Assembly: GCA_020439745.1 (NCBI GenBank)
Contig: JAGQSC010000003.1
Coordinates: 1 to 64,000 of the forward strand
Length of the DNA stretch: 64,000 nucleotides
Reading direction: 5' to 3'
Origin: Acidobacteriota bacterium
GTDB lineage: Bacteria; Acidobacteriota; Holophagae; Acanthopleuribacterales; Acanthopleuribacteraceae
This document shows, in pieces, positions 26,843 through 36,033 of the stretch. The position numbers and the translations under genes are program-made. Numbering within the stretch: the first letter of the stretch is position 1; the number at the start of each line of letters is the position of its first letter. The notes beneath the pieces are model-generated. The model did no database searches, was not told where the DNA came from, and saw nothing but the letters and a program-made list of their open reading frames with translations.

Positions 26843-28604
26843 CTTCAGCTCGCCTCCGCACGATCATGACCGTCAGATCGTCGATCATCTTTTGCGCTCC
26901 GAATGAAAGGACCCGATGCACAAGGGCGCAGCGGAGTTCATCAGCGCTTTTCATGGAGCGATGTTGGAGCAGGAATTGTTCCAACCGCAATTCACCAAAT
27001 TCTTCGCCTGACTCGTCCACTATTTCGGACAAACCGTCCGTAAACACCAGCAGATCTGCCCCCTTTTCGAAATGCACCGTTTCCGTTTGATAGCAAGCGG
27101 AAGGAAACATGCCCACAACCATGCCGCCACAATCCAACTCTCGGCTCTTTCCCTCGGCGTCAATCAAGATGGGGCGATTGTGACCGGCATTGATGTAACT
27201 CAATTCATTGCGCCGCGGATCGAGGATGGCAAAGAACATCGTGACGTATTTATTGGTTTGTGTGGATTCGAAAATGTGCGCGTTTAGGCGTTGCATGATC
27301 TCCACGAGACTCAACCCGGCAAAACTGGTAAGGGCTCGCAAGGATGCTTGTGTCGTGGACATAATCATGGAGGCCGGCAGAGACTTGCCTGAAACGTCAG
27401 CCATACAAATAGCCAAACGGCCGTCGCTTAACGGGATCAGATCGTAGAAATCACCACCGATATGCTGATATGGCCGCATTTCTACAGAGAGATCGTAGTC
27501 TGGAATGGAGGGAATGACTTTCGGTAGGAGTCTTTGTTGAATTTCTCGAGCTAATTCCAGTTCCTTCTCCATCCGTTTCTTTTCTAAGAGTTCGACCTGA
27601 AGAGCCAGGTTCTCGAGGGCCGTACCTGCCTGATGGATCAGCGAATTCAAGAAATCCATGTCTTCGTCTTGGAGCGGCCGGCCATCCAGGCGACTGCCTA
27701 ACAAAACGACGGCCCGTGCTTGACCGTCGAATTCCAATGTGACGGCGTACTTAAGGCGGCGCGGTCGCATATATGACTGCAGTGGTTCATGATCGATTTG
27801 ATCTCGCACGGCCAAACGCCGCAATGAAGAAATGCCCGTGCCCAAATCGGGCAGCGAGCCATCGTCGCGAAGTCCTTTCACGTATGCAAGCCCTGCGTGT
27901 TCACCCAACTCAATCACCACACAACGGCTAATAAAAAAGTGACCCATTAGATTGCCGGCTAACACATCGTAGACCTGCTCGCGTTCATAGCAACGGGCAA
28001 AAGACCCGGCAATCTCGTAAAGCGTGTTGAGCTGAAAGATTCTGCGCTGCAATTGCCGGTTGGATATTTCGAGGTGGGTGCGGTACAAGTGGTTTCCCAA
28101 AACGATCCCGGCAAAATCCGCTATGGTTGCCAGCAAAGAACACTTTTCCGCATCGGCCTTCACCAGGCACCCACCCAAGGCAATCATGCCCACCAGGCGA
28201 TGTTCACTGTGCATGGGAACGACCCACTCAAACCCTGCATGGGTCATAAATGTCTGTAGTTCTTCAGGTGCATCAGCCCAAGCAACTACACGCTCCAAGT
28301 GCCGCAAAACGTGATCTTCGGGCATCAATGCCAGATCGGCAGGCTTACTCTTCAGTCCTTTGGAACGGGGTAGAGACCAAACGCCATCGTCTCGGATCAA
28401 CATCGCACCCACGCGAGAGGGAAACTCGCCGAGTATGGTCAAGAGGACGATATCGAGGACATCATCTACCCGTTTGCTGGATTGAAGTGACGTCACCAAC
28501 TCATTGAGGCTGATCAACTCGGAAAGTCGTCGAGAGAGCGACCTATCCGATGCAGCAGCGTTTTTTACGTGTCGAATCAGTTCAGAGTAGTGATTATGTG
28601 TCAC
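26835..28604 (-). CDS. GAF-domain PP2C phosphatase, RsbU-like
   Basis: A 589-residue protein with one or two GAF-type sensor domains (about 40-180 and 190-340), a coiled-coil linker (ELLEKKRMEKELELAREIQQRLLP) and a C-terminal SpoIIE/PP2C phosphatase domain. The metal-binding aspartates are visible in GGDFYDLI, MADVSGK and VFTDGLSE. Such enzymes dephosphorylate STAS-domain antagonists, and one is encoded two genes upstream. It overlaps both neighbours, so the four-gene set is translated as a block. Confidence 0.92.
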   Translation of the reverse strand: MTHNHYSELIRHVKNAAASDRSLSRRLSELISLNELVTSLQSSKRVDDVLDIVLLTILGEFPSRVGAMLIRDDGVWSLPRSKGLKSKPADLALMPEDHVLRHLERVVAWADAPEELQTFMTHAGFEWVVPMHSEHRLVGMIALGGCLVKADAEKCSLLATIADFAGIVLGNHLYRTHLEISNRQLQRRIFQLNTLYEIAGSFARCYEREQVYDVLAGNLMGHFFISRCVVIELGEHAGLAYVKGLRDDGSLPDLGTGISSLRRLAVRDQIDHEPLQSYMRPRRLKYAVTLEFDGQARAVVLLGSRLDGRPLQDEDMDFLNSLIHQAGTALENLALQVELLEKKRMEKELELAREIQQRLLPKVIPSIPDYDLSVEMRPYQHIGGDFYDLIPLSDGRLAICMADVSGKSLPASMIMSTTQASLRALTSFAGLSLVEIMQRLNAHIFESTQTNKYVTMFFAILDPRRNELSYINAGHNRPILIDAEGKSRELDCGGMVVGMFPSACYQTETVHFEKGADLLVFTDGLSEIVDESGEEFGELRLEQFLLQHRSMKSADELRCALVHRVLSFGAQKMIDDLTVMIVRRRAEDG

Positions 28605-29040
28605 CTGCGTGGTCCCGTTTGCGATATTTCTTCATGGAGCAGCAGTTTTCTTTACCTACATGGTAATCCACTTCATCCATGAATTTGGTAATCAAGAGCA
28701 ATCCCAAACCGCCTTTTCGGCGTTCGGCAATATATTGTTCCATATCTGGAAGCTTGATGCTCTCGTTTCGCAGGGGACGTCCGGTGTGAAAGATTTCAAG
28801 TGTTAGCGATTCTGCGCTGATTGTAATTTTGAGTTTGATTTGCTTGTCAGGCTTGTTGTTATAAGCATGCCTGATCACGTTCGTCACAGCCTCATCGGTT
28901 GCGATGGCTACTTTGCCCGCAACCGATCGCTCGAAGCCAGCCATGGTTGCCGCATTGTTGGCAACCATCGTGACCATATGTACGAATTGGGTTTGGCTCG
29001 GGAAAGTTACTTCGATTTCCCCCGCCTGGATTTCGTGCAT
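28594..29040 (-). CDS. Anti-sigma-type serine kinase, RsbW-like
   Basis: A 148-residue GHKL ATPase: N box DEAVTNVIRHAY at about 50-60 and the G-box region GGLGLLLITKFMDEV at about 109-123. Such kinases bind a sigma factor or another target and phosphorylate their STAS antagonist. The gene overlaps the STAS gene by one base and the phosphatase gene by eleven. No general-stress sigma factor is adjacent, so the target is open. Confidence 0.9.
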   Translation of the reverse strand: MHEIQAGEIEVTFPSQTQFVHMVTMVANNAATMAGFERSVAGKVAIATDEAVTNVIRHAYNNKPDKQIKLKITISAESLTLEIFHTGRPLRNESIKLPDMEQYIAERRKGGLGLLLITKFMDEVDYHVGKENCCSMKKYRKRDHAGDT

Positions 29041-29405
29041 TAGCTCTCATCCTCTGCGCAGGATTCCGAAGCGCGAATCGCCTCATCTTCAGAGGGGAAC
29101 ACTTTGAAAAGATGGGTAAATCCCAGGGTGTCGAAAATGTGATACACCGTTTCGTTCATATTCGACAACCACAGGTAGCCAGACTGCTCCTGGATTTCCT
29201 CAATGACGCCCATCAAGACACCAAGCCCGGAAGAGTTGATGTACGACAGTGATTGGCAATTGATGAGGATTCTGTACTTCTGTTGATCAATCGCAGCCTG
29301 GATCGAACGTTCAAAGTCCTGAACCGTGTGGGCATTGATGAACCCTTGCGGATAGAGGATGTGCACCAGCTGTTTGTCTGCCGATTGCACCTGAAGTTCC
29401 GACAT
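29040..29405 (-). CDS. STAS-domain anti-sigma factor antagonist, RsbV-like
   Basis: A 121-residue STAS protein with the phosphorylation motif INSSGLG (Ser58 or Ser59). In partner switching the unphosphorylated form frees the kinase's target; the PP2C protein downstream would dephosphorylate it. It has a good RBS (GAAGGAG) and a 17-base inverted repeat 20-40 bases upstream of its start. First gene of the four-gene regulatory block. Confidence 0.92.
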   Translation of the reverse strand: MSELQVQSADKQLVHILYPQGFINAHTVQDFERSIQAAIDQQKYRILINCQSLSYINSSGLGVLMGVIEEIQEQSGYLWLSNMNETVYHIFDTLGFTHLFKVFPSEDEAIRASESCAEDES

Positions 29406-29425
29406 ATTCGCTCCTTCGCGTCGCC

Positions 29426-29442
29426 CCCAACCAATGGTTGGG
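29426..29442. promoter_or_regulatory. Perfect inverted repeat upstream of the STAS gene
   Basis: CCCAACC-AAT-GGTTGGG forms a perfect seven-base inverted repeat, ending just before the ribosome binding site of the STAS gene. A possible -10 box (TATATT, minus strand 29452-29447) lies next to it, so it could be an operator or a leader hairpin. Function is inferred from position only. Confidence 0.35.
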
Positions 29443-29532
29443 TTTAAGAATATACGTCCGCCACCTGAGTGGGTTGCAAGTAAGCTCCCTGGGAGATCTT
29501 CTGCAAAGGTTATCGACTGCGTGGCCGAGCTG

Positions 29533-30123
29533 TCAACTCGGTTGTGCGGCCATCACCTGTCGAACAAGTTCTCGAAAGGCCTTCCCTCGGTGAGAAAAGG
29601 CGTTTTTCTCGTCCCCATCCAATTCAGCCAAAGTCGGGCCCAGCCATTGAGGATGAAAAATCGGATCGTAGCCGAATCCCTTATTCCCGCGTTCCTCATG
29701 GCCGATGTAACCCTCGACCGTCGCAAACGATTGAAGCATGTTCTTGCCGTCAAAATACACAGCCGCGCAGGCAAATCGGCCCGTTCGATGTTCATCTTCG
29801 ACGTCCGCCATCAATTGAAGCACGTAGCGGCGTTTTTCAGCATGTGTGGCAAATCCGCCAAAACGTGCCGAATGAATGCCCGGTGCTCCATTAAGGGCAT
29901 CAATTTCCAGTCCCGAATCGTCTGCAACGACGGGGATTTTCGCCCATTGAAAATAGTAAATAGCCTTCTGGCGGGCATTTTCCAGGAACGTGTTCCCGGT
30001 TTCTGGCGCATCGGCCAATAGTCCCAAATCTGCCAGGGAACAAAGTTCCAACTCATAGGGTTTTAGAATTTGCCGTAGTTCCCTGAGCTTGCCCGGATTT
30101 CCCGACGCCAACAACCACTTCAC
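29533..30123 (-). CDS. rdgB: Non-canonical purine NTP pyrophosphatase (ITPase, RdgB/HAM1)
   Basis: A 196-residue HAM1-family enzyme that hydrolyses dITP, ITP and XTP to monophosphates and so keeps damaged purines out of DNA and RNA. Motifs [10 protein letters not shown] at the N-terminus, ADDSGLEID near residue 67, GFGYDPIF near 145 and the FSHRGKA end are all present. It starts with GTG overlapping the rph stop (GTGA). The rph-rdgB pairing is common in bacteria. Confidence 0.95.
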   Translation of the reverse strand: MKWLLASGNPGKLRELRQILKPYELELCSLADLGLLADAPETGNTFLENARQKAIYYFQWAKIPVVADDSGLEIDALNGAPGIHSARFGGFATHAEKRRYVLQLMADVEDEHRTGRFACAAVYFDGKNMLQSFATVEGYIGHEERGNKGFGYDPIFHPQWLGPTLAELDGDEKNAFSHRGKAFRELVRQVMAAQPS

Positions 30124-30857
30124 GGGATAAATGTCCGGTCGACACCCGCATTAATGAGTGCCTCAATTTGTTTCTCAGCCAAGAACTGCACAGCTATCCT
30201 CCCGGATGCGAGCAATTGTGTCAGTTGATCAGGACTGAAGACACCTTCTTCACCGGTACCTTGAATCTCGACGAACGATCCCTCATGAGTTTGCACGAGG
30301 TTCATATCCACCAACACACCCGCATCTTCTTGATAGTCCAGATCCACCAGCACACGATCGTCGCGCAAACCCACGGATACCGAAGCGATGCCATGACACA
30401 GCGCGCCCGGTTTTAGGACCGTCCTGTGCCGCCACAACCCAAGCACCAGTGCCACCCATCCTCCGGTTATTGCTGCCGTCCGTGTGCCGCCATCTGCCTG
30501 AATCACATCACAATCGACGACGATTGTTCGTTCACCCAATGCCTTGAGGTTCAGGGCTGCGCGCAGACTGCGTCCGATCAAGCGTTGGATCTCGACCGTG
30601 CGACCGGATTGTTTGCCGCGCGCCGCTTCTCTTGGGCTGCGCTGATGTGTGGCTCCGGGAAGCATGCTGTATTCCGCAGTCAGCCAACCCTGCCCCTTCC
30701 CCTTCAGAAAGGGCGGTACTTTGTCTTCAAAAAAGGCCGTACACAGAACTTTCGTATCCCCGACCGAAATCAAGACGCTTCCATCCGCATGCCGGGTGTA
30801 TCCGGTCTCAAAGATCACAGGACGCGTTTCGGTATTGTCACGCGCAAAACTTCGCAT
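30120..30857 (-). CDS. rph: Ribonuclease PH
   Basis: A 245-residue phosphorolytic 3'-exoribonuclease that trims tRNA precursors. The start at 30857 ([14 protein letters not shown]) fits the family N-terminus and has GGAAG upstream; an open frame extends 19 residues further but lacks support. Family motifs: [38 protein letters not shown] (split here by description: the GRT and RLIGR parts), [16 protein letters not shown] and the VDLDYQED metal site. Confidence 0.95.
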   Translation of the reverse strand: MRSFARDNTETRPVIFETGYTRHADGSVLISVGDTKVLCTAFFEDKVPPFLKGKGQGWLTAEYSMLPGATHQRSPREAARGKQSGRTVEIQRLIGRSLRAALNLKALGERTIVVDCDVIQADGGTRTAAITGGWVALVLGLWRHRTVLKPGALCHGIASVSVGLRDDRVLVDLDYQEDAGVLVDMNLVQTHEGSFVEIQGTGEEGVFSPDQLTQLLASGRIAVQFLAEKQIEALINAGVDRTFIP

Positions 30858-30971
30858 GGGTCCACTTCCAATCACTAATAGTCGTGCCATCATCTGCAGC
30901 TCATGACGCGGCAAAACGGATCAGCCAAAACTGTGGCCAATCCCAAGGGGAGGCATCGACAAGTGGCTATT

Positions 30972-31598
30972 CTAGTTGTTTTCCAAATGAAAGCAAATAG
31001 GACAACGGGAGAGGTCATGACCGCGGGCCGGACAATAGGCTCGCCCGTAGTAGATGAACCGCAAATGTAAATGACACCATTGTTGCTTGGGGAATAGGGC
31101 CTTCAAGTCCTGTTCTGTTTGTTTCACCGACTGTGCCTTGGACAGTCGCCACCGTTTTGCCAATCGATGGATGTGAGTATCAACGGGGAACGCTGGTTGA
31201 CCAAAGGCTTGGCACATAACCACCGATGCAGTCTTGTGACCCACTCCGGGTAGTGCCTCAAGTGCGCCAAGGTCATTGGGTACCAAGCCGCCATGGCGCT
31301 CCAGCAATAATTCGGATAATCGATGGATCGCTTTAGCCTTTTGGCCACCAAGCCCGCATGGTCGTATGATGGCGTGTATCTCATCCACAGACCGCTGTGC
31401 CATTCCTAGCGGATCACGTGCCAATCGGAATAAATGGGGGGTGACCTGGTTCACGCGCTCATCCGTGCATTGAGCAGAGAGCAACACCGCAATTAACAAC
31501 GTGTACGCATCAGAATGCATCAAAGGTATGGGCACCTGCGGAAAAAGCCGCATGAGTTCCTGCGCCACGAACTGCGCGCGCTCCCTTTTTTTCATCAA
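30972..31598 (-). CDS. nth: Endonuclease III-type DNA glycosylase/AP lyase
   Basis: A 208-residue base-excision repair enzyme. The helix-hairpin-helix LPGVGHKTASVV carries the catalytic Lys, and the catalytic Asp sits in PVDTHIHRL. The C-terminal cluster region differs from E. coli: it reads YCPARGHDLSRCPIC, three cysteines spaced C-x9-C-x2-C, with no fourth Cys before the end. The usual C-x6-C-x2-C-x5-C that holds a 4Fe-4S cluster is therefore not intact. Three bases separate it from the upstream amidohydrolase gene. Confidence 0.92.
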   Translation of the reverse strand: MMKKRERAQFVAQELMRLFPQVPIPLMHSDAYTLLIAVLLSAQCTDERVNQVTPHLFRLARDPLGMAQRSVDEIHAIIRPCGLGGQKAKAIHRLSELLLERHGGLVPNDLGALEALPGVGHKTASVVMCQAFGQPAFPVDTHIHRLAKRWRLSKAQSVKQTEQDLKALFPKQQWCHLHLRFIYYGRAYCPARGHDLSRCPICFHLENN

Positions 31599-31600
31599 GC

Positions 31601-33031
31601 TTACGATGCAGTGGATTCTGATTGAACTTCAGCAGGTTCGTTGTCGCTGCCTTTATCGACTGATCGGAGAAAAGCTTCACTCCACTGTTCGATCAGGTCG
31701 TAGCTGGCCTGTAAGTTCGCCTGTGTGAGTTGACCATTATTGACGATTTTGACGCCGTTAACGACCAAGCCCTGGATCTGGACCTGTGGGCCCCAACCGA
31801 ACACAAGTTGATTCATGAACACTTCAGTTTGAAAGTTCCATCGCGGTCGGAAACTGGGACCGTTCAGGTTGACCATCATAAAGTCGGCAGGTGCCCCGGG
31901 CATCAATGCACCGCTGTTGCAGCCACTAAACCTGGCTGGCTCCGTGGTGACCAACTCCCATAGGTTGGCGACAACCGATTGGCGGTTGAGTATGTTGAAC
32001 GAATCCTGTTGCGATCGCTGTAAGTACTCGATTAGTTTCAGGTCGTCCAGCGGAGAAAATGCGTTACTGGTGCAGGCACTGTCCGAACCAATCGAAAACG
32101 GAATACCATGGCGAAGAAGCGCATACACATTAGGGGCATCTTCGCCTTTGGCAAGCGAAGCTGAAGGACAAACCACCATGGATCCACCCCGATCCTTCAA
32201 CAACTGCATTTCTCCATCATCCAAGAGCGTCCCATTAATCACCACAAGTCGCTCATCGACTAACTCCATCAAATCCAATGCACGAAGTGGAGTCGTTCCA
32301 TAGTGGCGTTCAGCGATCGCTAATTCTTCTTGTCTGTCAGCCAGTTGCACGTGCAACGGCACATCATACTTCTTCGAAAGCTCACCGGCTGCAATGATTG
32401 ATTCCGCCGAGGTATGTTCCAAACCATGTATACCGGGCATGATCTTGACACTCGGATGGTCACCGTATGATTGAACCAGTTGTTCAAACTTATTGATGGA
32501 AACATCCATAGGTTCAATGAAGGCTTCGGTTTCCTCGGACACTCCTTGATCAAAAAAACCATAGACCAAGTTAATTCTGAGCCCAAGCGCCAACGCATTT
32601 TCGATGACGCGATCGGCAAATGAGGGTGACTGTGACGTGCGTCGTGCACCATTGTGCAAATAGTGGAACTCCGTGACCGTGGCAACGCCTGAGACTGCCT
32701 GCTCGGCAAACGCGATCTGACAAAGTGCGTCAAACAAATCATCATCAATCACGCGACTAAGCGGCCAAACCAATCGATGCAGTAAGTCACTGTAGCTGTT
32801 CACTTGATCAGCAATGCCTCGAAAAATCGTATGAAACCCGTGATGGTGAGGGTTCACGAAAGCAGGCATCATCACCGCTTGTGGGTAGTGGATGACCTGA
32901 TTGGCCTTGGATACCAACTGGCGTCGTGGTCCGACAGCCTGAATGATGCCCTGATTGTCAACCATGATGGCCCAGTCGCGCTCAAAGCGGCCCTTGACAA
33001 ACACCCGTTCGGCAGACCAGACACGCATCAT
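31601..33031 (-). CDS. Amidohydrolase-family protein with altered active site
   Basis: A 476-residue protein of the cytosine-deaminase-like amidohydrolases. The first metal motif (NPHHHGFH, about residue 61) and the late Asp (GSDSACTSN, about 315) are kept, and TEFHYLHN recalls formimidoylglutamate deiminase HutF. But the normal H-L-A-E type metal/catalytic motif reads HVQLAD (His to Gln, Glu to Asp) and the substrate His after the next strand is Asn (VVINGTLL). It may be inactive, regulatory or chemically changed. Its ATG directly follows the smpB stop. No substrate is assigned. Confidence 0.8.
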   Translation of the reverse strand: MMRVWSAERVFVKGRFERDWAIMVDNQGIIQAVGPRRQLVSKANQVIHYPQAVMMPAFVNPHHHGFHTIFRGIADQVNSYSDLLHRLVWPLSRVIDDDLFDALCQIAFAEQAVSGVATVTEFHYLHNGARRTSQSPSFADRVIENALALGLRINLVYGFFDQGVSEETEAFIEPMDVSINKFEQLVQSYGDHPSVKIMPGIHGLEHTSAESIIAAGELSKKYDVPLHVQLADRQEELAIAERHYGTTPLRALDLMELVDERLVVINGTLLDDGEMQLLKDRGGSMVVCPSASLAKGEDAPNVYALLRHGIPFSIGSDSACTSNAFSPLDDLKLIEYLQRSQQDSFNILNRQSVVANLWELVTTEPARFSGCNSGALMPGAPADFMMVNLNGPSFRPRWNFQTEVFMNQLVFGWGPQVQIQGLVVNGVKIVNNGQLTQANLQASYDLIEQWSEAFLRSVDKGSDNEPAEVQSESTAS

Positions 33032-33490
33032 CTACCCCCGAGCCCGAGCCTTAATAGCTGCCCTGGCCTCGCGGTCCATGGCTTTCTTTCGCAGTGTCTC
33101 GCGCTTATCGTGTATCTTCTTCCCGCGAGCCAAGGCAATTTCGATTTTTGCAAATCCATTCTTGAAGTACATGCGCAAAGGAATGGCGGTCAGCCCTTTT
33201 TCTTGAACTTTCCCACGCCAACGTTCCATTTCTTTGCGGTGCATCAATAACTTCCGCACTCGTTTTGCGTCGTGATTGGCATAACCCCCATTGGGATACG
33301 GTGATATGTGAATGGACTCAAGAAATACTTCTCCATTCTTGAATCGGACAAATCCATCCGTCAGATTAGCACGTCCCTCTCTGAGCGCCTTCACTTCGGA
33401 ACCCGTTAAGACGAGCCCGGCTTCGAGCTGTTCAATAATTTCATACTCGAATCGGGCTTTTCGATGTTCGGCAATCAGCTGAACTCCCAT
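33032..33490 (-). CDS. smpB: SsrA-binding protein SmpB
   Basis: A 152-residue protein that binds tmRNA and brings it to stalled ribosomes. Family features: HRKARFEYEI, the GSEVKALREGRANL segment, KRVRKLLMHRKE and the basic C-terminal tail with KKIHDKRETLRKK. The ATG at 33490 is preferred; an in-frame TTG at 33499 is possible. No tmRNA gene was found next to it. It heads a tight set with the amidohydrolase, nth, rph and rdgB genes. Confidence 0.95.
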   Translation of the reverse strand: MGVQLIAEHRKARFEYEIIEQLEAGLVLTGSEVKALREGRANLTDGFVRFKNGEVFLESIHISPYPNGGYANHDAKRVRKLLMHRKEMERWRGKVQEKGLTAIPLRMYFKNGFAKIEIALARGKKIHDKRETLRKKAMDREARAAIKARARG

Positions 33491-33540
33491 GGATTCCAAC
33501 GACTCCAGGCAGGTTAAGTTTGAGTTAACTGGTGCACCTG

Positions 33541-33569
33541 ACTATACATGAAAGCCAAGTGATTGAAAA
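33541..33569 (-). promoter_or_regulatory. Candidate promoter of smpB
   Basis: On the minus strand TTTTCA (33569-33564) and TATAGT (33546-33541) are separated by 17 bp, placing a start site near 33534, about 45 bases before smpB. Four of six and five of six positions match consensus. The rest of 33500-33678 shows no gene. Confidence 0.4.
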
Positions 33570-33678
33570 CCCACACGGGTCTTGCAACCGAGCACACAGG
33601 TTCTACCCAACTCTATCATATCAAAGGTGTTTTAACCCGAACATGGCGAAGCTAATCCAGATACCCCTGCAAACGCCC

Positions 33679-36021
33679 CTACAAAACCGCCAGCTTCAAT
33701 ACCTCCGAAATGTCTTTCACAGCATGGAAGGTACACTTGGCGCGAATCTCTTTCGAAATCTCTTCCAGATCGTTCTCGTTCATTTTTGGCAAGATGATTT
33801 CGGTAATTCCAGCTCGCACGGCGGCAAGCACTTTTTCTTTCAAACCACCGATCGCAAGTACCTCGCCCCGCAGCGTCAACTCACCGGTCATGGCAATGTC
33901 ACAACGCACCTCTCGCGACGTCAATATGGACAGCAGGGCCGTCGCTACGGTAATGCCAGCACTTGGCCCGTCCTTGGGTATGGCTCCCTCAGGAAAATGA
34001 ACATGTATGTCGACTTCTTTGAAGCGATCGTCCGCAATTTTGTATTCACGTGCCCTGGCCCGAAGCAGAGAAAGTGCCAGTTGGGCGGATTCCTTCATGA
34101 CATCGCCCAGTTGACCCGTCAAGGTCAATCGGCCAGTACCGGCCATTTGGGATGCCTCCACAATCAGAATCTCCCCTCCGACCGGTGTCCAAGCCATACC
34201 GGCAACCACACCAATTCTGGGTTTGCGCAACCGCTGATCGGAGAAGATCTTCACCGGTCCCAAAAAACCGCGCAACGAGGATTTGTTGATTTTGAATAGG
34301 CCGGTCTCACCTTCAGCCACTTTCCGCGCCACCTTGCGGCACACTTTCCCGATCTCGCGCTGCAAACCCCGCAAACCGGCCTCTCGCGTATAGTTTTCGA
34401 TCATGCTCTTGAGCGCCTCGCGCTGAAAACTGATGAGATCCTTTGAAAGACCATGTTCCTTGACCTGCCGCGGCACAATGTGACGCAACGCGATTTGCAG
34501 CTTCTCCTGCATGGTGTAACTAGTCAGTTCAATGATCTCCATGCGGTCCCTGAACGCCGGTTGGATGGTGTCCAGTGTGTTGGCCGTCAGAATGAACATC
34601 ACTTTGGAGAGGTCGAACGGAACGCTCAAATAGTGGTCGCGAAAATGGATATTCTGCTCAGGATCCAATACTTCCAGCAACGCAGCACTGGGGTCACCGC
34701 GGAAGTCCTGTCCAATTTTGTCGACTTCGTCCATGACAAAAACTGGATTACTGGTCTTTGCTTGCGCTATGCCCTGAATGATTCGGCCCGGCAATGCTCC
34801 CACATAGGTTTTACGATGACCTCTGATTTCGGCCTCATCGCGTACCCCACCAAGTGACAGGCGAACAAAACTCCGACCCAAGGCGTGGGCGATAGATCGT
34901 CCCAGACTGGTCTTGCCGACGCCTGGTGGTCCCACAAAACAAAGGATCGGGTTCTTGGTCTTTGGGTTCAACTTGCGCACGCTGAGAAATTCAAGAATGC
35001 GCTCTTTAATGTCAACGAGACCATAGTGATCGTCATCCAACACCTTGCGAGCACGTGCCAGATTCAACTTGTCCTTGGAATAAACGCCCCAAGGCAGATC
35101 GGTCATCCAGTCCAGATAAGATCGGATGATGCCGGTTTCCGCCGTATCCGGATGCATGTTCTCCAAACGACGTAACTGTTTAACAATCTCGGCACGAGCC
35201 TCATCGGGAAGATCTAGTTTTTCGATTTTGGCGTTGTAAGCGTTGATCTCTTCCTGCAGTTCATTCCCATCACCCAGCTCGGACTGAATCACCTTCAGTT
35301 GTTGACGCAAATAGAAATCTCGCTGGGTGCGATCCATCTCGCCACGGGCCTGAGAATTGATCTGCTGCTGCATCTCCAGTAGGGTCAGTTCTCGTGCCAG
35401 AAAATCGTTGACCAGTTTCAAGCGACGTTGCGCATTCAGCTCTTCCAAAACAGCCTGAGATTCATGGATCTTGAGATCGATGTTGCTGGCCACCAAGTCG
35501 GCGAGACGCCCAGGGTTCTCCATGCTATTGGCGATCACCAAGACCTCTGATGAAATCGGTCGGCCCAACGACGCACTCCGCTCAAGCAAGCTTTTCACAT
35601 TGCGAATAAGTGCTTGTTCCTCCAGGTCTTCAGCCGATGAATCCGAGTCGGACAGCAGAATGATCTTCGCTTCGCGATAGGTTTTGTCCAAAGTGAAATA
35701 CTCAATGGAACACCGTGAAACGCCCTGAACCAAGATGCGCATGCGCCCATCCGGCAGTTTGAGCATGCGCATAATCGTGGCCACCGTACCGGTGCGGTGC
35801 AGATCGTTGTTGTCGGGATCTTCTTGTGCCGGATCTCGTTGTGCGGTTAATACCAACAAGCGATTTCCCGCAAGGGCCGCGTCGACTGCCGTCATGGACG
35901 CATCGCGCCCAATGGAAAGAGGCACGATTATAAAAGGGAAAATGGTCAGATCGCGTGTGGGAATTACGGGAAGTAGTTCCGGAATCTCCAGGTCAGAGTC
36001 TAAATTGAGTTCTTGTTCCAT
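33679..36021 (-). CDS. lon: ATP-dependent protease La (Lon)
   Basis: A 780-residue Lon: N-terminal substrate-binding domain (about 1-200), coiled coil, AAA+ domain with Walker A GPPGVGKTSLGRS and Walker B PVFVMDEVDKIG, and C-terminal Ser-Lys protease domain with KDGPSAGITVA holding the catalytic Ser. It degrades damaged and regulatory proteins in the cytoplasm. Length matches the family. It follows nrdR by 12 bases and is probably co-transcribed with it. Confidence 0.97.
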   Translation of the reverse strand: MEQELNLDSDLEIPELLPVIPTRDLTIFPFIIVPLSIGRDASMTAVDAALAGNRLLVLTAQRDPAQEDPDNNDLHRTGTVATIMRMLKLPDGRMRILVQGVSRCSIEYFTLDKTYREAKIILLSDSDSSAEDLEEQALIRNVKSLLERSASLGRPISSEVLVIANSMENPGRLADLVASNIDLKIHESQAVLEELNAQRRLKLVNDFLARELTLLEMQQQINSQARGEMDRTQRDFYLRQQLKVIQSELGDGNELQEEINAYNAKIEKLDLPDEARAEIVKQLRRLENMHPDTAETGIIRSYLDWMTDLPWGVYSKDKLNLARARKVLDDDHYGLVDIKERILEFLSVRKLNPKTKNPILCFVGPPGVGKTSLGRSIAHALGRSFVRLSLGGVRDEAEIRGHRKTYVGALPGRIIQGIAQAKTSNPVFVMDEVDKIGQDFRGDPSAALLEVLDPEQNIHFRDHYLSVPFDLSKVMFILTANTLDTIQPAFRDRMEIIELTSYTMQEKLQIALRHIVPRQVKEHGLSKDLISFQREALKSMIENYTREAGLRGLQREIGKVCRKVARKVAEGETGLFKINKSSLRGFLGPVKIFSDQRLRKPRIGVVAGMAWTPVGGEILIVEASQMAGTGRLTLTGQLGDVMKESAQLALSLLRARAREYKIADDRFKEVDIHVHFPEGAIPKDGPSAGITVATALLSILTSREVRCDIAMTGELTLRGEVLAIGGLKEKVLAAVRAGITEIILPKMNENDLEEISKEIRAKCTFHAVKDISEVLKLAVL

Positions 36022-36033
36022 GGTTGCTCCGGT

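Noticed and set aside
33500-33678. Possible tmRNA gene next to smpB
   Set aside because: Only 179 bases are free, with no tRNA-like acceptor ends or tag-encoding frame; tmRNA is about 350 bases.
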